Under the pieces are notes generated by a model, which was not told where the DNA came from, searched no databases, and worked only from the letters and a program-made list of their open reading frames with translations. From the NCBI GenBank assembly GCA_014529385.2, contig CM043949.1, positions 109,055,977-109,119,976 on the forward strand: DNA of 64,000 nt, read 5' to 3'. Numbering within the stretch: position 1 is the stretch's first letter; each line of letters begins with the position of its first letter. The stretch comes from Adiantum capillus-veneris (lineage: Eukaryota > Streptophyta > Polypodiopsida > Polypodiales > Pteridaceae). Both the position numbers and the translations under genes were made by a program. Positions 33,331 through 44,216 of the stretch are shown piece after piece.

Positions 33331-33849
33331 AGGAAATGTACGTTTTCTTAGCATAATATCATCGAATATTAGCCTTTGTTGTGTGTTTAGTAGTAGAATG
33401 CTCTTGTAATATATATCGTTTGGCTGCAGTAGTATTTTTATGGTTGGTATAGTGTGTGTATGTAGCTGGTGGTGTTGGATATTTAGGTCTTCTGTGATGT
33501 CAACACGAATATGGGAGGAAATATTAGATAGTGTTGTAGATGTCGAAGGTGAATTGGTGGCTAGTGAGTTGGTGTTAAGGTTCTCCTTTAGTATTGTGGT
33601 TTTGTTATATTTGGTTTCATTTGTATCGATGGCAGGTTTATTTTGATTGTATAAATCTTTCCATGTGAGTCCATCTATTAGATGTTGAGTTTTATTATTT
33701 ATCCATGGTAGAAATAAAAGACATTGTTCTCTATAATAATTATCTGGATTTTTTGTTGCATTATATTTGACATATCGTATAATCTTTGGTTTGGTACGTT
33801 TTTTGTATGTGTTGCTTGTTGTATTGTATGTGGAGGCAAATTCAGCCAA
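33325..33849 (-). pseudogene. Helentron linker region before helicase
   Basis: Minus strand, open for 174 codons. IRYVKYNATKNPDNYYREQC and LLFLPWINNKTQHLIDG match the conserved segment between Rep and helicase in Helitrons. SLAEFASTYNTT precedes it. It joins the Rep segment through 33950-33850, where two stops interrupt an otherwise matching sequence (KHLQQNIDPTSTKIFYETSI). Confidence 0.88.
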
Positions 33850-33951
33850 TGATATGGCATTGAGCTAGGCAGGACGTGTACAGTATTTGTCTATGCTTGT
33901 CTCGTAAAAGATTTTTGTGCTGGTCGGGTCTATGTTTTGTTGGAGGTGTTT

Positions 33952-34899
33952 TCACTTGAGAAGCATTGTTCTCTCGTCGGGAGGGTTTGTGTTTATGAAC
34001 ATAAATTCTCGGGTTGCGCTGTAGAGAGGTAGGGAAAGTGCAATATATACTGCTTGTTGTGAGCTTATTTGTTGTGTGTTTAGTATTGTGTTTCCTGTTT
34101 TTCGAAGTCTATCGTATTTAGTTGCATTGTTTTCAATGCAAGAGTCAAATTGTTCTTTGATTGCTTTGATGAGTGTGTTATCAAATTTTGTTATATATGA
34201 GGTGCAATAGGTAGCTGCTCCGTGTGCATTTAAAATGTATTGTATATCTGAATTCGCATCCCATAGCTTTGAAATGGTTGGATTGAAGTTATTTGTGTAG
34301 ATATCTTTGATATTTCTTTTCAACAGAAGTGTTGGGCATGAGATTCTGGATGATATAGCTTCGATGTAATCGTCAAATCGAAGGTCCATAGATAGGAGCC
34401 ACTGTTTGAATGTAATATTCGCTTTATAATCTAGTAGTAGCAGATTATCTTTGATTTGTTTGTGTTTATTTCTTTTGTATTGCATATTGTTATCTAGAGA
34501 ATGGTAGGGTTCTAAAATCATACTAAAAGGCATTGGGTAGCGAGGAAAGTCAAAGCGACATCCCTTGCGTTTTCTGAAGCAAGTCTTCCTATGCTTGTGT
34601 GTTTGAGTTTCTTGTAAATATACAGGAAGGAGCATGGAGTCAGTTGTTATGTACTTATCAATGAAATCCACAACATCTTCATTGGGATCTTTCCCATAGA
34701 TGGGAGCATTTTCTATCCATAGGAGCCCATGATCATGCTGGCTACCTCGGCTCTGAAACTCAGTTACAAAAAAGTACTCTTTGAGTTTTCCCAATATGGT
34801 TATATCCTTGGTTAGCAATTTCTTCATCCCGTTAAATCGGTTCAAGTAAAAGCGGGCTGTTGTTACAGGGTCGGCTCGGACCAAATCAGGGGCTTCCAA
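33952..34899 (-). pseudogene. Helentron Rep (HUH/Y2) domain
   Basis: Minus strand, 315 codons. It contains EFQSRGSQHDHGLLWI (HUH motif, His 55 and 57). The HKHRKTCFRKRKGCRFDFPR block typical of Helitrons lies around residues 101-120. The catalytic tyrosines are in TYCTSYITK (Tyr 231 and 235, with Lys 238). HUH-Y2 enzymes nick and rejoin single strands in rolling-circle transposition. Motif residues are intact, but flanking stops separate it from its N-terminus (stop near 34975, SPNYKEKL*) and from the helicase. Confidence 0.92.
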
Positions 34900-34974
34900 C
34901 GTTTCTCAGCAACAGAAAATGTGATGAAGAATGTTGGGTGGTCCAAGTTGTCTAATCATAGCAAAGGCATTTTT

Positions 34975-36143
34975 TTAAAGTTTCTCTTTGTAGTTAGGTG
35001 ATGTTTGTAATGCCTCAAAGTCATGATATCCAAGTTGGGAAGACAAGACCTTCTCAATGTTAGTATCTCCAACAACCTGTGCGGCCACTAGTGTATTTTG
35101 GTTTAGCTTGCCTTTGCGCATACGTATCCAAATGGATCCCAAGATTTTTTGAGTCATGACTTTGACAGTTTTGAAAAAAAGATTCTCTAAATTTAGTGAG
35201 AACCTTCTATCACTATGCATAAGCTCCCATTGGGCCACGTGTTGGTATTTATGCTTAGCAAGTGTATGGTATTTACGGGGCTCACCATAGAAAATAGTAG
35301 GGAAACTAAGTTCTTCACTATATTCATCTTTGAAAATACTCAAAGGATTATTTCCCTCGGTAGGAGCTACAAAGAAGATTTTGTCGTTGTGATCTACTAC
35401 TTGTTGTGATGATTCAATTCCATGGAGCATGACATTTGTAGCTAGATCATCTTCTTCTGATGGTTGATTGTCGTCGGCAAAATCATCAGGCAAAGGACAA
35501 TGGAGACTATAGAAATGGCTTACCCACTCGGTGTTCAGAGTAATATTTTCGTTCTTGTATAAAGATGTTTGCAATAGTTGAGCAGTGGCTTTCATTGTAA
35601 TCAATGGTCGAACAACGCCAGAAAGGTAGCAATGATTGTATTGTAGATGACGCTTAATGCCCATTATTATCGAGGCTTCATCATGAATAAACCTTGGCAA
35701 TATTTGTTGTGTTTTCCCCAAGGATGCCAAAACATTAACAACGCTACCTTGCAGGCCAAATTGACCATCGTATGTAAGCTCCCTAATTTTGGTGAAAGGT
35801 AGTCTAGGACTTACAAGGCGGCTTTCTAAATGATTTAGCTTCTCTACTGTAGCCAAGGGGAGGTTAAATCCTATGGAATTCAATTGGGTGAGTAGTGCAC
35901 CATGTTGTTGCCTTCTACGACCACATGAAGTACAAACATAGTTTTCGTGTATCTCATTGTTTCTAGACCTCCCAAGTGCCGACTTACGCCCTTTCGAGCT
36001 AACTGGGAAAAAAACATTAAACGTCCACATTTAGAACATCGATATATAGGAACATGGTTTGTTGTTTTTGTGTACTGTTGTATAGCTTTTTCTGATGGGG
36101 AGGCTTGTTGAATGTTTATGTTGGACGAAGTTGTGGGGTGCAA
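34975..36143 (-). pseudogene. Helentron N-terminal zinc and conserved domain
   Basis: Minus strand. A CxxC pair (YRCSKCGRLMFF, near 36040) and, after a frameshift near 36000, a second (YVCTSCGRR, near 35930) form a likely zinc ribbon. The conserved Helitron N-terminal block follows: LNHLESRLVSPRLPFTKIRE, LTYDGQFGLQGSVVNVLASL and LQYNHCYLSGVVRPLITMKA. It runs to YHDFEALQTSPNYKEKL. This region precedes Rep in Helentron proteins; its biochemical role is not established. Confidence 0.85.
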
Positions 36144-36296
36144 TTTTTTTTAAAGTTTTTTAATTTTTGATGTTATTGCACCTATTTCTCGGATGGTTCC
36201 ATCACCTAAGCAAGCAAATTGTCTCGCGATGGAGATAGGGAGTTCATTTGGTTGCTGGAGAATCAAAGCTGTCAATGAATCTGTCTCGTTTTTGTC

Positions 36297-36812
36297 TCAG
36301 GTACGAGGCTTGCGTTTGTGTGAGGATTGGTTGTCCCCCAAGTAAAAAAATAGGTTGCCACTTCTATCAACAATGATGATTTTCTGAAATGTCGCTGGAT
36401 CGGTTCCACTATTGAATGTTGTGTTTTTGATTGAAGTTATTGGTACACCGTAAATATAAACATCACATGCAATACTGAATCTAAAAGAGAACACATGGAT
36501 AATATCAAGCGTAATACTAATAGATGATGTGTGGCTATTTAATACTTGGGTCAAAATGGATGAATCATGTCTACTGGAAGTCAAATGCGCTAGAGAAGGT
36601 GTGATCATTGGTGTTTCATCCAATGATACTCTGGCTGCCTCTATCATGATGTTGATGATTTTTTGCAATGACGAGCGTGACTTTATTATTTTATTGAGCA
36701 CGAGGAAAACATTATTATTCCATGGGTGATCAGCAACAAAAGCACTATCAATATTATTTTGAATGAGTTGTTCAAAAGATGCATTATGGTTGGTTGAGAA
36801 AGCCATGTACAT
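36297..36812 (-). CDS. Unknown 171-aa ORF upstream of Helentron Rep
   Basis: Minus strand, starts ATG at 36812 and ends at 36297. No family recognised. It reads MAFSTNHNASFEQLIQNNID, later NNNVFLVLNKIIKSRSSLQK, and a Ser/Thr-rich middle. A near-open continuation (LTALILQQPNELPISIARQF) after its stop runs toward the zinc region of the Helentron, so it may be the N-terminus of that protein rather than a separate gene. Placement suggests a transposon-encoded role. Confidence 0.5.
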   Translation of the reverse strand: MYMAFSTNHNASFEQLIQNNIDSAFVADHPWNNNVFLVLNKIIKSRSSLQKIINIMIEAARVSLDETPMITPSLAHLTSSRHDSSILTQVLNSHTSSISITLDIIHVFSFRFSIACDVYIYGVPITSIKNTTFNSGTDPATFQKIIIVDRSGNLFFYLGDNQSSHKRKPRT

Positions 36813-36874
36813 GCAGTTTTTCCTCCCCTTACGGTATGGGGTGGAAGGAAGATAAGTACATGAAACACGCGCAC

Positions 36875-36878
<4 letters not shown>

Positions 36879-36915
<37 letters not shown>
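36879..36915 (+). repeat. (GA)n microsatellite
   Basis: About 18 GA units between the Helentron ORFs and the RPA-like copies. Confidence 0.95.
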
Positions 36916-36920
<5 letters not shown>

Positions 36921-36994
36921 GCAGAAAGAGACAGAGATGGAAATCTACAAGATGAGCAATGGATGAAAGCAATATAATATAAAGAGTGTTCTTT

Positions 36995-37716
36995 GGTGTG
37001 GAGGTGATGGAGCTTCAATGTTGTAGAGGAGCACTACTTTGTGTCTTCGACAAAAGATGTGATGAGGCGTAATTTGTTGACAGTGAATTTGCCAATACGA
37101 ACAAGGAGGCTAGTAGCCCACGTGCATCTAGCACATCATAAGCATGTAAGGCAATAAAGTTTGTCAAGGTGCAATACTTTGTCGACTATGTCACTCGCTA
37201 AGAAAATATCAGTTGGGGAAACTTTGTTGGCCAAAATCTTTCCTTCAAGCTTGGGCACCAAAACAATAGTTGTAGATTTTGAGCAAATAGAGCAAAATTC
37301 CACCTCTTGTTGGTGGTGAATCTTAGTAGATTTGCATTGACCGCAAGAACATTCCACAAAAATTGAGTTTACATTCACAAAGTGCAGTGTGTTAGTTATC
37401 GATGTATAGGCACCTAATGAGTTAGAGCTTTCTTGAGTTATTGTGGTGAAAAAGGAAAAGCAAGATCAATACTTAGTTCTTGATTGTGACCAACATCAAG
37501 AATATGGGCCTTATATGCTTCCTCCAAACGGTGCTTGAGATGAGGACTTTTGACGTGTGCTAGGATAGCAATATCCAAGGCTGAGAGTGTATTGCTTCGA
37601 CTTGTGAAGGAACTTATGTTTCGTGCAACAAACATAGGATGCACATCAGTCTCCAGAGCACGAAAAATAGTGTGGCAATAGTCTTTACGTGCATTCACGA
37701 AGGTAAGTATTGCCGA
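36995..37716 (-). pseudogene. RPA/MEIOB-like gene, truncated tandem copy C
   Basis: Minus strand. The left part (37378-37136) corresponds to the last exon: VECSCGQCKSTKIHH and EFCSICSKSTTIVLVPKLEG form a four-cysteine zinc finger. The right part (37698-37438) corresponds to the end of the preceding exon (ILAHVKSPHLKHRLEEAYKA). The 5' splice site seen in copy A as GTAAGT reads CTAAGT here, so splicing is probably lost. The 5' half of the gene is missing. A tandem partial duplicate. Confidence 0.78.
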
Positions 37717-38610
37717 CTATGTTACCCGCTAAGGAAACATCAATTGGGGAAGCTTTGTTAGCCAAAATCTTCCCTTCAAGCTGGGGCAGCAAAACAATAG
37801 TTGTAGATTTTGAGCAAATAGAGCAAAAGTCCACCTCTTGTTGGTGCTAAATCTTAGTAGATTTGCATTGATCTCAAGAACGTTCCACAAAAATTGAGTT
37901 CACATTCACAAAGTGCAGTGTGCCAGTTACCTATGTATAAGCACCTGATGAGTTAGAGCTTTCTTGAGTTATTGCGGTGAAAAAGGAAAAGCAAGATCAA
38001 TACTTACTTCTTGATTGTGAGCAACATCAAGAATATGGGCCTTATATCCTTCCTCCAAACGGTGCTTGAGACGAGAACTTTTGACGTGCGCTAGGATAGT
38101 AATATCTAAGACTGAGAGTGTATTGCTTCGACTTGTGAAAGAACCTATGTGCAACAAAGATAGCATGCACATTGGTCTATAGAGCACGAAAAATAGCATG
38201 GTGATCGTCTTTACGTGCATTCACGAAGCTAAGCTGTGATGGCAAGAGAGAGAAAATATTAGAAAGCTGCAAGTCTATAGAAAGGCGAAGATAAGTAAGC
38301 CTTACAGTGGTACGGTGCTCAGCTCTTGGCCGATTCACAACAACAAGATCACCTCGGGAAAGAATATCTTTTGAAGTGCTACCATGGCCCTATATAACAA
38401 CAAAATCTACAGTTGCAAAGTGTGTACGGGTGCCTTGTGCATGCAAGGACTATGCCTCATCCAAAAATTGACGCACTTTGCTCTTTGGGGAGAAACTAAG
38501 GCTGACTTCAAAAGAATTTGTTTTTGCTACAACCGTGCAAGCATTGAAAAATAGTACATAAGGAGATGTGCAATCGCCTAACTTAGTTTTTCTTAATATC
38601 GTGGCGTTTT
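37717..38610 (-). pseudogene. RPA/MEIOB-like gene, truncated tandem copy B
   Basis: Minus strand. Covers part of the main exon (about 38600-37980: SPYVLFFNACTVVAKTNSFE, VRQFLDEA, SQLSFVNARKDD, LAHVKSSRLKHRLEEGYKA) and part of the last exon (37930-37722). In-frame stops occur in the first exon piece, and the last exon lacks its 3' end. A GTAAGT splice site is present near 38010. Broken duplicate between copies A and C. Confidence 0.78.
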
Positions 38611-38830
38611 CAATTTAAAAAGTGGCGGTTGAGGACATGGAAAAAGGAGAAATGTCACCCCAAAATAGACAAAAATAGTGTAAAAATTTAATAAAGCAGC
38701 GTAATTTTTTGAAATTTTTTCTTGAAATATTGAGATGGGAATTTACAAGATAAGTATTGATAAAAGCGATATAATACAAAGGGTGTTCTTCGGTGTGGAG
38801 GTGATAGAGTTTCAATGTTGTAGAGGAACA

Positions 38831-40779
38831 CTACTTTGTCTCTTCGACAAAAGATGTGATGAGGCCTAATTTGTTGATAGTGAATTTCCCAGTGCGTACA
38901 AGGGAGGTTAGTAGCTCACGTGCATCTAGCACATCAGAAGCATATAAGTCAACAAAGTTTTTGTCAAGGTGCAATACTTTGTCGACTATGTCACCCGCTA
39001 AGGAAACATCAATTGGGGAAGCTTTGTTGGCCAAAATCTTTCCTTCAAGCTTGGGCACCAAAACAATAGTTGTAGATTTTGAGCAAATAGAGCAAAAGTC
39101 CACCTCTTGTTGGTGGTGAATCTTAGTAGATTTGCATTGACCGCAAAAACGTTCCACCAAAATTGAATTCACATTCACAAAGTGCAGTGTACCAGTTACC
39201 TATGTATAGACGCATGACAAGTTAGAGCTTTGTTGAGTTATTGCGGTGAAAAAGGAAAAGCAAGATCAATACTTACTTCTTGATTGTGGCCAACATCAAG
39301 AATATGAGCCTTATATGCTTCCTCTAAACGATGCTTGAGACGAGGGCTTTTGACGTGTGCTAGGATAGTAATATTCAAGACTGAGAGTGTATTGCTTCGA
39401 CCTGTGAAGGAACTTATGTTTTGTGCAACAAACATAGGATGCACATCGGTCTCCAAAGCATGAAAAATAGCGTGGTAATCGTCTTTACGTGCATTCACGA
39501 AGCTAAGCTGCGATGACAAGAGAGGGAAAGCATTAGAAAGCTGCAAATCTATAGAAGGGCGAAGATAAGCAAGCCTTACAGTGGCACAGTCCTCAGGCGC
39601 TGGCCCATCTGCAACAATAAGGTCACCTTGGGAAAAACCAACTTTTAAAGTGCTAGCATGGCCCTGTATAACAACAAAAGCTACAGTTCCAAAGTGTGTA
39701 CGGGTGCCTTGTGCATGTAAGGACTGTGCCTCATCCAGGAATTGACGCACTTTGCTCTCTGGGTAGAAACTAAGGCTGACTTCAAAAGGCTTTGTTTTTT
39801 CTACAACCGTGGAAGCATTGAAAAATAGTACATGAGGAGATGTGCAACCATTTGACTTAGTTTTTTTTTTTACAGTTACATTCTCAATGTGGACAAAGTC
39901 TCCTATAGTAAGGGTGTCAATGAATTGCTTAATAAATTGATCGCTAACAGCACAAGTGATGGTGTTAGTGTTGAGTGGATCAACTAGGTCTACCTTAAGG
40001 TAACGCATATACTTAGCGACCTCTAGGCTTTGTCTGTAGGTTCCATATCCATTAAGTATGCACCCCTCAAATGCGAAACGAGGGCAAGTTTCAGTGATGT
40101 CAACAATGCGTAATAGAGGGATCTTAGTGGGAATATAAGGCACAAGAGAAGATGAACCAGCGGGAATTAGATTCTCATGGGAACACTCAGTACCAATATG
40201 TGCTTCTAGTTTGGCAGCCTCCGCAACGCTCTCTTTTTTTGCAATTACAAGTGGTGGTCCCCCTAATAAAGGTTTGGCTGACACAACAAAAAACAAAACT
40301 CGTAAGGGTTGGATACAACAATACAATATCTTTGTGGTGCAAGCAAGTCTTACTTAGTTCCGTTGTCGCCTCACACGTCTTGGAAAGTGTACGTGCTATT
40401 GCCCACTTTGTTCCACACGCTTGAGGGATTTGGGCCCAACGCCAAGAGAAGAAGAAACATCAACCTTAGGTAGGTTCGAAGCGCTCCTTGTGCGGAGTGG
40501 AGACACACGATCAAGAACGAGGGCACTATCGGCTCCCAAAAAAGATGCAGCTGTATCACGATGCACTATCTTGTGTAACTTTGTAAAAACAAAAAGGAAA
40601 GTCACATTATTCCCAAGCATATATCAATGATTTTCTATAAGTTAGCAAGCTATTGAGTCACCATTTTCAAACTCCATCGAGCGAACATCGCTAGATTCAT
40701 CGCACATGGGTTCAATGTTGTCATCGTAGCCATCGTAATGTCCATCGAGTGGATTTCGCGAGGAAGAAGAGGCAGCCAT
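38831..40779 (-). CDS. RPA70/MEIOB-like ssDNA-binding protein, copy A
   Basis: Minus strand, best gene model in the window. The main exon (to 39277) holds an OB-fold region: FEGCILNGYGTY, YLKVDLVDP, IKQFIDTLTIGDFVHIENV. An intron of 77 bp (39276-39200; GTAAGT...ATACATAG) joins HNQE to VTGTLHFVNVNSI in the last exon (39199-38831). That exon has a CGQC...CSIC zinc finger and ends FVEETK. Upstream exons are tentative: an ATG at 40779 opens MAASSSSRNPLDGHYDGYDD, and a good acceptor (TTTTTACAAAG) precedes LHKIVHRDTAASFLGADSAL near 40600. RPA-like proteins bind single-stranded DNA in replication and recombination. Plant Helitrons often carry RPA genes, so it may belong to the neighbouring Helentron, or be a meiosis-type host gene. 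Confidence 0.65.
39200..39276 (-). other. 77-bp intron of RPA/MEIOB-like gene
   Basis: On the minus strand the donor is GAA|GTAAGT and the acceptor ATACATAG|GTAACT. Removing it gives phase-0 joining of Glu to Val and restores the open frame on both sides. The same junction can be seen in copies B and C. Confidence 0.8.
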
Positions 40780-42087
40780 ATTAAGAGAGGATGGTAAATA
40801 ATGTTCACACAATTATTACTTGGTGTGTTCAAAAGAAGCAAAAGGTAAAGCACTTGCTTTAGCTAAAGGATGAATAAGTTCATACAAATAATACTTCACA
40901 GAGTCAAAAGCATCTTAGGATAAGTAAGGGAGAGGAATGTTTTTGAACTTATTTTTGAAGCAGCAAGCCCACCTATATACTACAAGCTCTCTTGCCTTTC
41001 TCAACGGTTCACTATATCTTAAAGCTAACCTACTATCAGATCTATCTAATGGATTTGACACATTTAGACACATGCAACAGGTGACATCAAATTCAAAGGG
41101 ATTAATGAACTAGTGGACAAGTGTGTGTTGGTGGTTTAGCGTTCCCACCACAGTCATATGTTGAACACCATAGAAATAACGAATGAACGAGCCTAAAATT
41201 TTCCCTTGAGAAACTTAGCGAAAAGAAATTTACATACTCGAGAAAATGATTTTTCCTGAGGACTTTGTGGGAAAAAGATTTTCGAAAACCAGTACTCGTC
41301 GTAAATTGTGTGTTGTCTTAATAGTGTGCCGGTTTCAATTTCGAAAACGCCGCTTGAGGGCATGCTAGTATTTGGGAAAAAAGAAAAACGTTGCCCTAGA
41401 ATAGACAAAAAATAGTGTTGAAATTTTGTAAAGTAGCCTAATTTTTTGAAATTCGTCTCTAGTGTTCGGGCAAAATGTGTGTTGTCTTAATATTGTGCCG
41501 TTGCCAATTTTAAAACTACCGATTGAAGGCATGGAAAAAGGAGAAGTGCAGTCCCAAAATATACAAAAATAGTGTTAAAATATTAAAAAAATAGTCTAAT
41601 TTTTTGAAGTTTCCTCTTGAAATATTTTCGCACCATAGCCTGGACATTGCCGAGCAATATTTGGGGAAAATATGCCTCGGGTTAACACCATACCATTTTG
41701 AATGTAAAAAATGCCGAGAAATTCTAAACACCGGGCTAATTTTTTGATGGGTTTCTACACTATTTTTCTCTCTTTTGGGGTTGAAAGCAAACAGTATGGT
41801 ATTAGGTCAAGACACATTTCTCCCTAACAAAATTTTTCGAGAGGAAATTTTGAAAAATTAGGTACCATTTTTTGTGGTTTTACATTATTTTTCTCTCTTT
41901 TGAGGTTGACAAGATTTTCGAAATAAAAAACGGCATGGTATTCAGTTGAGACACATTTTTCCGTGACAATGCCTACAGCGAAACACTATCTCTCTTTCGA
42001 GGTTCATAGCATTTTCGAAATCAAAAACGGCATGCAGTATTCGGGAAAAACCATTTTCCCAAACATGCAAAATACCTTTCCTTATTT
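40780..42087. other. Intergenic repeats with AATAGTG..TTTTTTGAA motif
   Basis: No gene. A repeated module (GGTTGAGGGCAT, GGAAAAAGGAGAAATG, CCCAAAATAGACAAAAATAG, TAATTTTTTGAAAT) occurs near 38607-38720, 41330-41460, 41500-41630 and 42545-42660, and as reverse complement near 41730-41780, 41880-41910 and 42100-42180. It is a short interspersed repeat of unknown type. Confidence 0.6.
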
Positions 42088-42665
42088 TTGGAAAGAGGAA
42101 AATTTAGAAAACTAGCTTAATTTTTAAGGTTTTTACACTATTTTTCTCTATTTTCGGGCGGAATTTCTCCTTTTCCCCTTGCGCCATGCGCGCGTCTACA
42201 GCCGTCGCAGCCGAAAGCCCGGTACTTTCTCCTTTTCCCACGCGATGCCCTGCAAAATTCTGCTTGCAGGGGTCTACTCACTCTTCTTGACTGCATTTAT
42301 TGGAACGTTGGGCTGCTTGCACAGCTTGCAGAAGACTTTTAGGCTCACGAGTTCACCTGCAGGGACACCTACTGTCGCACGCCTATAAGCACCACGTCAA
42401 AGACGTGCAGGGTAGCCCCATCAACTGCAGTCACCGAGTACCGTCGCTTCGCCGAGTACCTCTAAGCCTTTAAGGCTCTGCAAAGTACAACCTCCACGTG
42501 GACGCCATAGGTTGTAGGACGCCCAAGCGAGCCCAACATTAAGGCTTTAGCGCTAAAAATGCCGGTTGAGGGCAAGGGGGAAAGGAGAAATTCCACCCCA
42601 AAATAGAGAAAAATAGTGTAAAAACCCAAAAAAATCCCCTTAATTTTCTAAAATTTCCTCTTTGC
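42088..42665. repeat. Element with ~90-bp inverted repeats
   Basis: The left arm 42088-42182 (AAAGAGGAAAATTTAGAAAA ... CTATTTTTCTCTATTTTCGG ... CTCCTTTTCCCCTTG) is the reverse complement of the right arm 42563-42665 at about 85%. The inner 370 bp are G+C-richer and contain one copy of the dispersed repeat ending near 42550. No open frame of interest. It looks like a MITE or foldback unit. Confidence 0.7.
42290..42553 (+). repeat. Dispersed repeat family R, copy 1
   Basis: Shares CCTTTAAGGCTCTGC, ACCTCCACGTGGACGCC, GTAGGACGCCCAAGCGAG and CCCAACATTAAGGCTTTAGC with copies at 43120-43392 (+), 44912-45040 (-) and 49484-49615 (-). Type unknown. Confidence 0.7.
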
Positions 42666-42729
42666 AAATTGAAGCAAAGGAAATTTGTATGCTTGGAAAC
42701 ATGATTTTTGCCGAACACTGCTTTGAGAT

Positions 42730-42730
<1 letters not shown>

Positions 42731-42782
<52 letters not shown>

Positions 42783-42800
42783 TACATACACACACAGAGG
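42731..42800 (+). repeat. (TC)n and (CA)n microsatellite
   Basis: A TC run followed by an ACACAC run; 42665-42900 is otherwise featureless. Confidence 0.95.
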
Positions 42801-42984
42801 CATTCTATTGAAGCGCTGTGGACACCCGAACTAGCCATCACGTATTCTCACTGCATTGGCATTCAAGCGCTGGACATGCAGAAGACGTCTCTAAACGCAG
42901 TCAAACTCGCAAGTCTCGAGAAGTGAGGGGACAACGGCGGCACTGGGCAGCTACGGACAGATTCCAGATGCCTCCTTGAGATGA

Positions 42985-42994
42985 TCTCTCTCTC

Positions 42995-43050
<56 letters not shown>
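42985..43050 (+). repeat. (TC)n microsatellite
   Basis: A near-pure TC run of over 60 bp, interrupted once near its start. Confidence 0.95.
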
Positions 43051-43052
<2 letters not shown>

Positions 43053-43119
43053 GCAACCAAGGCCCAGTCGGTTTCGAGCGCCTGGTCATTGACTGCATCT
43101 ATTGGAGAATGAGTCATCT

Positions 43120-43392
43120 ATTGGAGCACGCGTCACCTGTGGACAGCTACAGAAAATTGAGCACGTGCACCTCGCGAGTCGCAAGACGTTTCACAGCCGC
43201 AACGTGCTCAAATGAAACTTGGACGCAGTGAAGGCTCGCAATGAGGACAACTACAACTGCAGGAGTTGCGTGCGAAACTTTTAGAGCTTTAAAAGCTTGT
43301 ACTTCACTATGCTCCACGTGGAGGCTATACGTAGTAGGACGCCCAAGCCAACCCAACACTAAGGCCATTGATTTCGCAGGCCAAAAAGAAAA
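43120..43392 (+). repeat. Dispersed repeat family R, copy 2
   Basis: Ends in CACTAAGGCCATTGATTTCG then CAGGCCAAAAAG. The same terminal word, reversed (TTTTTGGCCTGCTAAAG), begins the copies at 44912 and 49484. A (CA)n tract follows at 43393-43456. Confidence 0.72.
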
Positions 43393-43459
43393 AACACACA
43401 CATGCATACACATACAAACATACATATACATACACACATACACACACACACACACATCC

Positions 43460-44037
43460 ACACCCCCCCTCTCCCAAGGCGTTGCCCCCCTTCTTAATTG
43501 CTCCCCTCTCTTTCACTTTGTCCCCCCCTCTTTTTTGGCCTGCCCAAAGGGCAAAGGCTATAGAGATCACTTCTCTTTTTGCTGACTAAAATAGGAAAAA
43601 GGTTGAATTGTATTTTTAAGCATTTTTTGACATGTCAAAAATGTTGATTGGTTGAAATAAGATAGTGGGTACTCATTGAAATGAATTGTGTAAATCTAAT
43701 GATGGGTATGCCTTGAGTTTTGAAATATGAAATGAACTCTCATATATCAAGCAAAATATTTTGGGTTGTGGAATGCCTTTGGAAGCATGAAACTTTGATA
43801 CCCTTACATCTTAAGCCTTAGAGGCTCCACAAATCCCCGGAGTCACCTTTTCATTTTGAAATTTGTGTTACCCAACTTTTCATTTTGAGAATTTGGTTCA
43901 CCCCCACTTGAGGTAATAGACTAAAGTTGTCATTTTTGTTAGTTAAAACTTTATGGAAGGAATTTATCATTTGGGGCTTTAACCTTTAAAGATTTTTTAT
44001 TTTTATTTTTAAGGATTTTAAAGCTAAGTTAGAACTT
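43460..44037. other. Featureless intergenic sequence
   Basis: Contains CTCTCTTTCACTTTGTCCCCCC (43500-43530 region), also found near 44870 and 53410, and A+T-rich sequence. No gene seen. Confidence 0.5.
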
Positions 44038-44143
44038 TCTATACTAATAGATAAAGGGAGACGGAATTTCAGTTCTTCTCTTACACGCGTCAACAAGAGA
44101 TCAATCCGGTAGTGTCGCCTACAGATTCGGGAAACACAGTGAC

Positions 44144-44194
<51 letters not shown>

Positions 44195-44216
44195 GCGAAG
44201 CCGCCGGCTACACTAG
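44038..44216 (+). mobile_element. Short non-autonomous Helitron
   Basis: The 5' end TCTATACTAATAGATAAAGG is like the consensus start of plant Helitrons. The 3' end has a perfect hairpin GGCGGC-GAA-GCCGCC (44191-44205), then GGCTACA and the terminal CTAG (44213-44216), followed by T as expected for insertion into AT. The base before the 5' end is T rather than A, which is a mismatch. A (GA)n microsatellite of about 44 bp lies directly before the hairpin. No coding capacity; 179 bp. Confidence 0.6.

Noticed and set aside
37940-37960. CTGATGAG as a second hammerhead core
   Set aside because: No stem II followed by GAAA within the needed distance; it lies in the RPA-like duplicate and is a chance match.
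43325-43585. Overlapping ORFs with Val-Cys or Thr-His runs
   Set aside because: Translations of CA/TG microsatellites.
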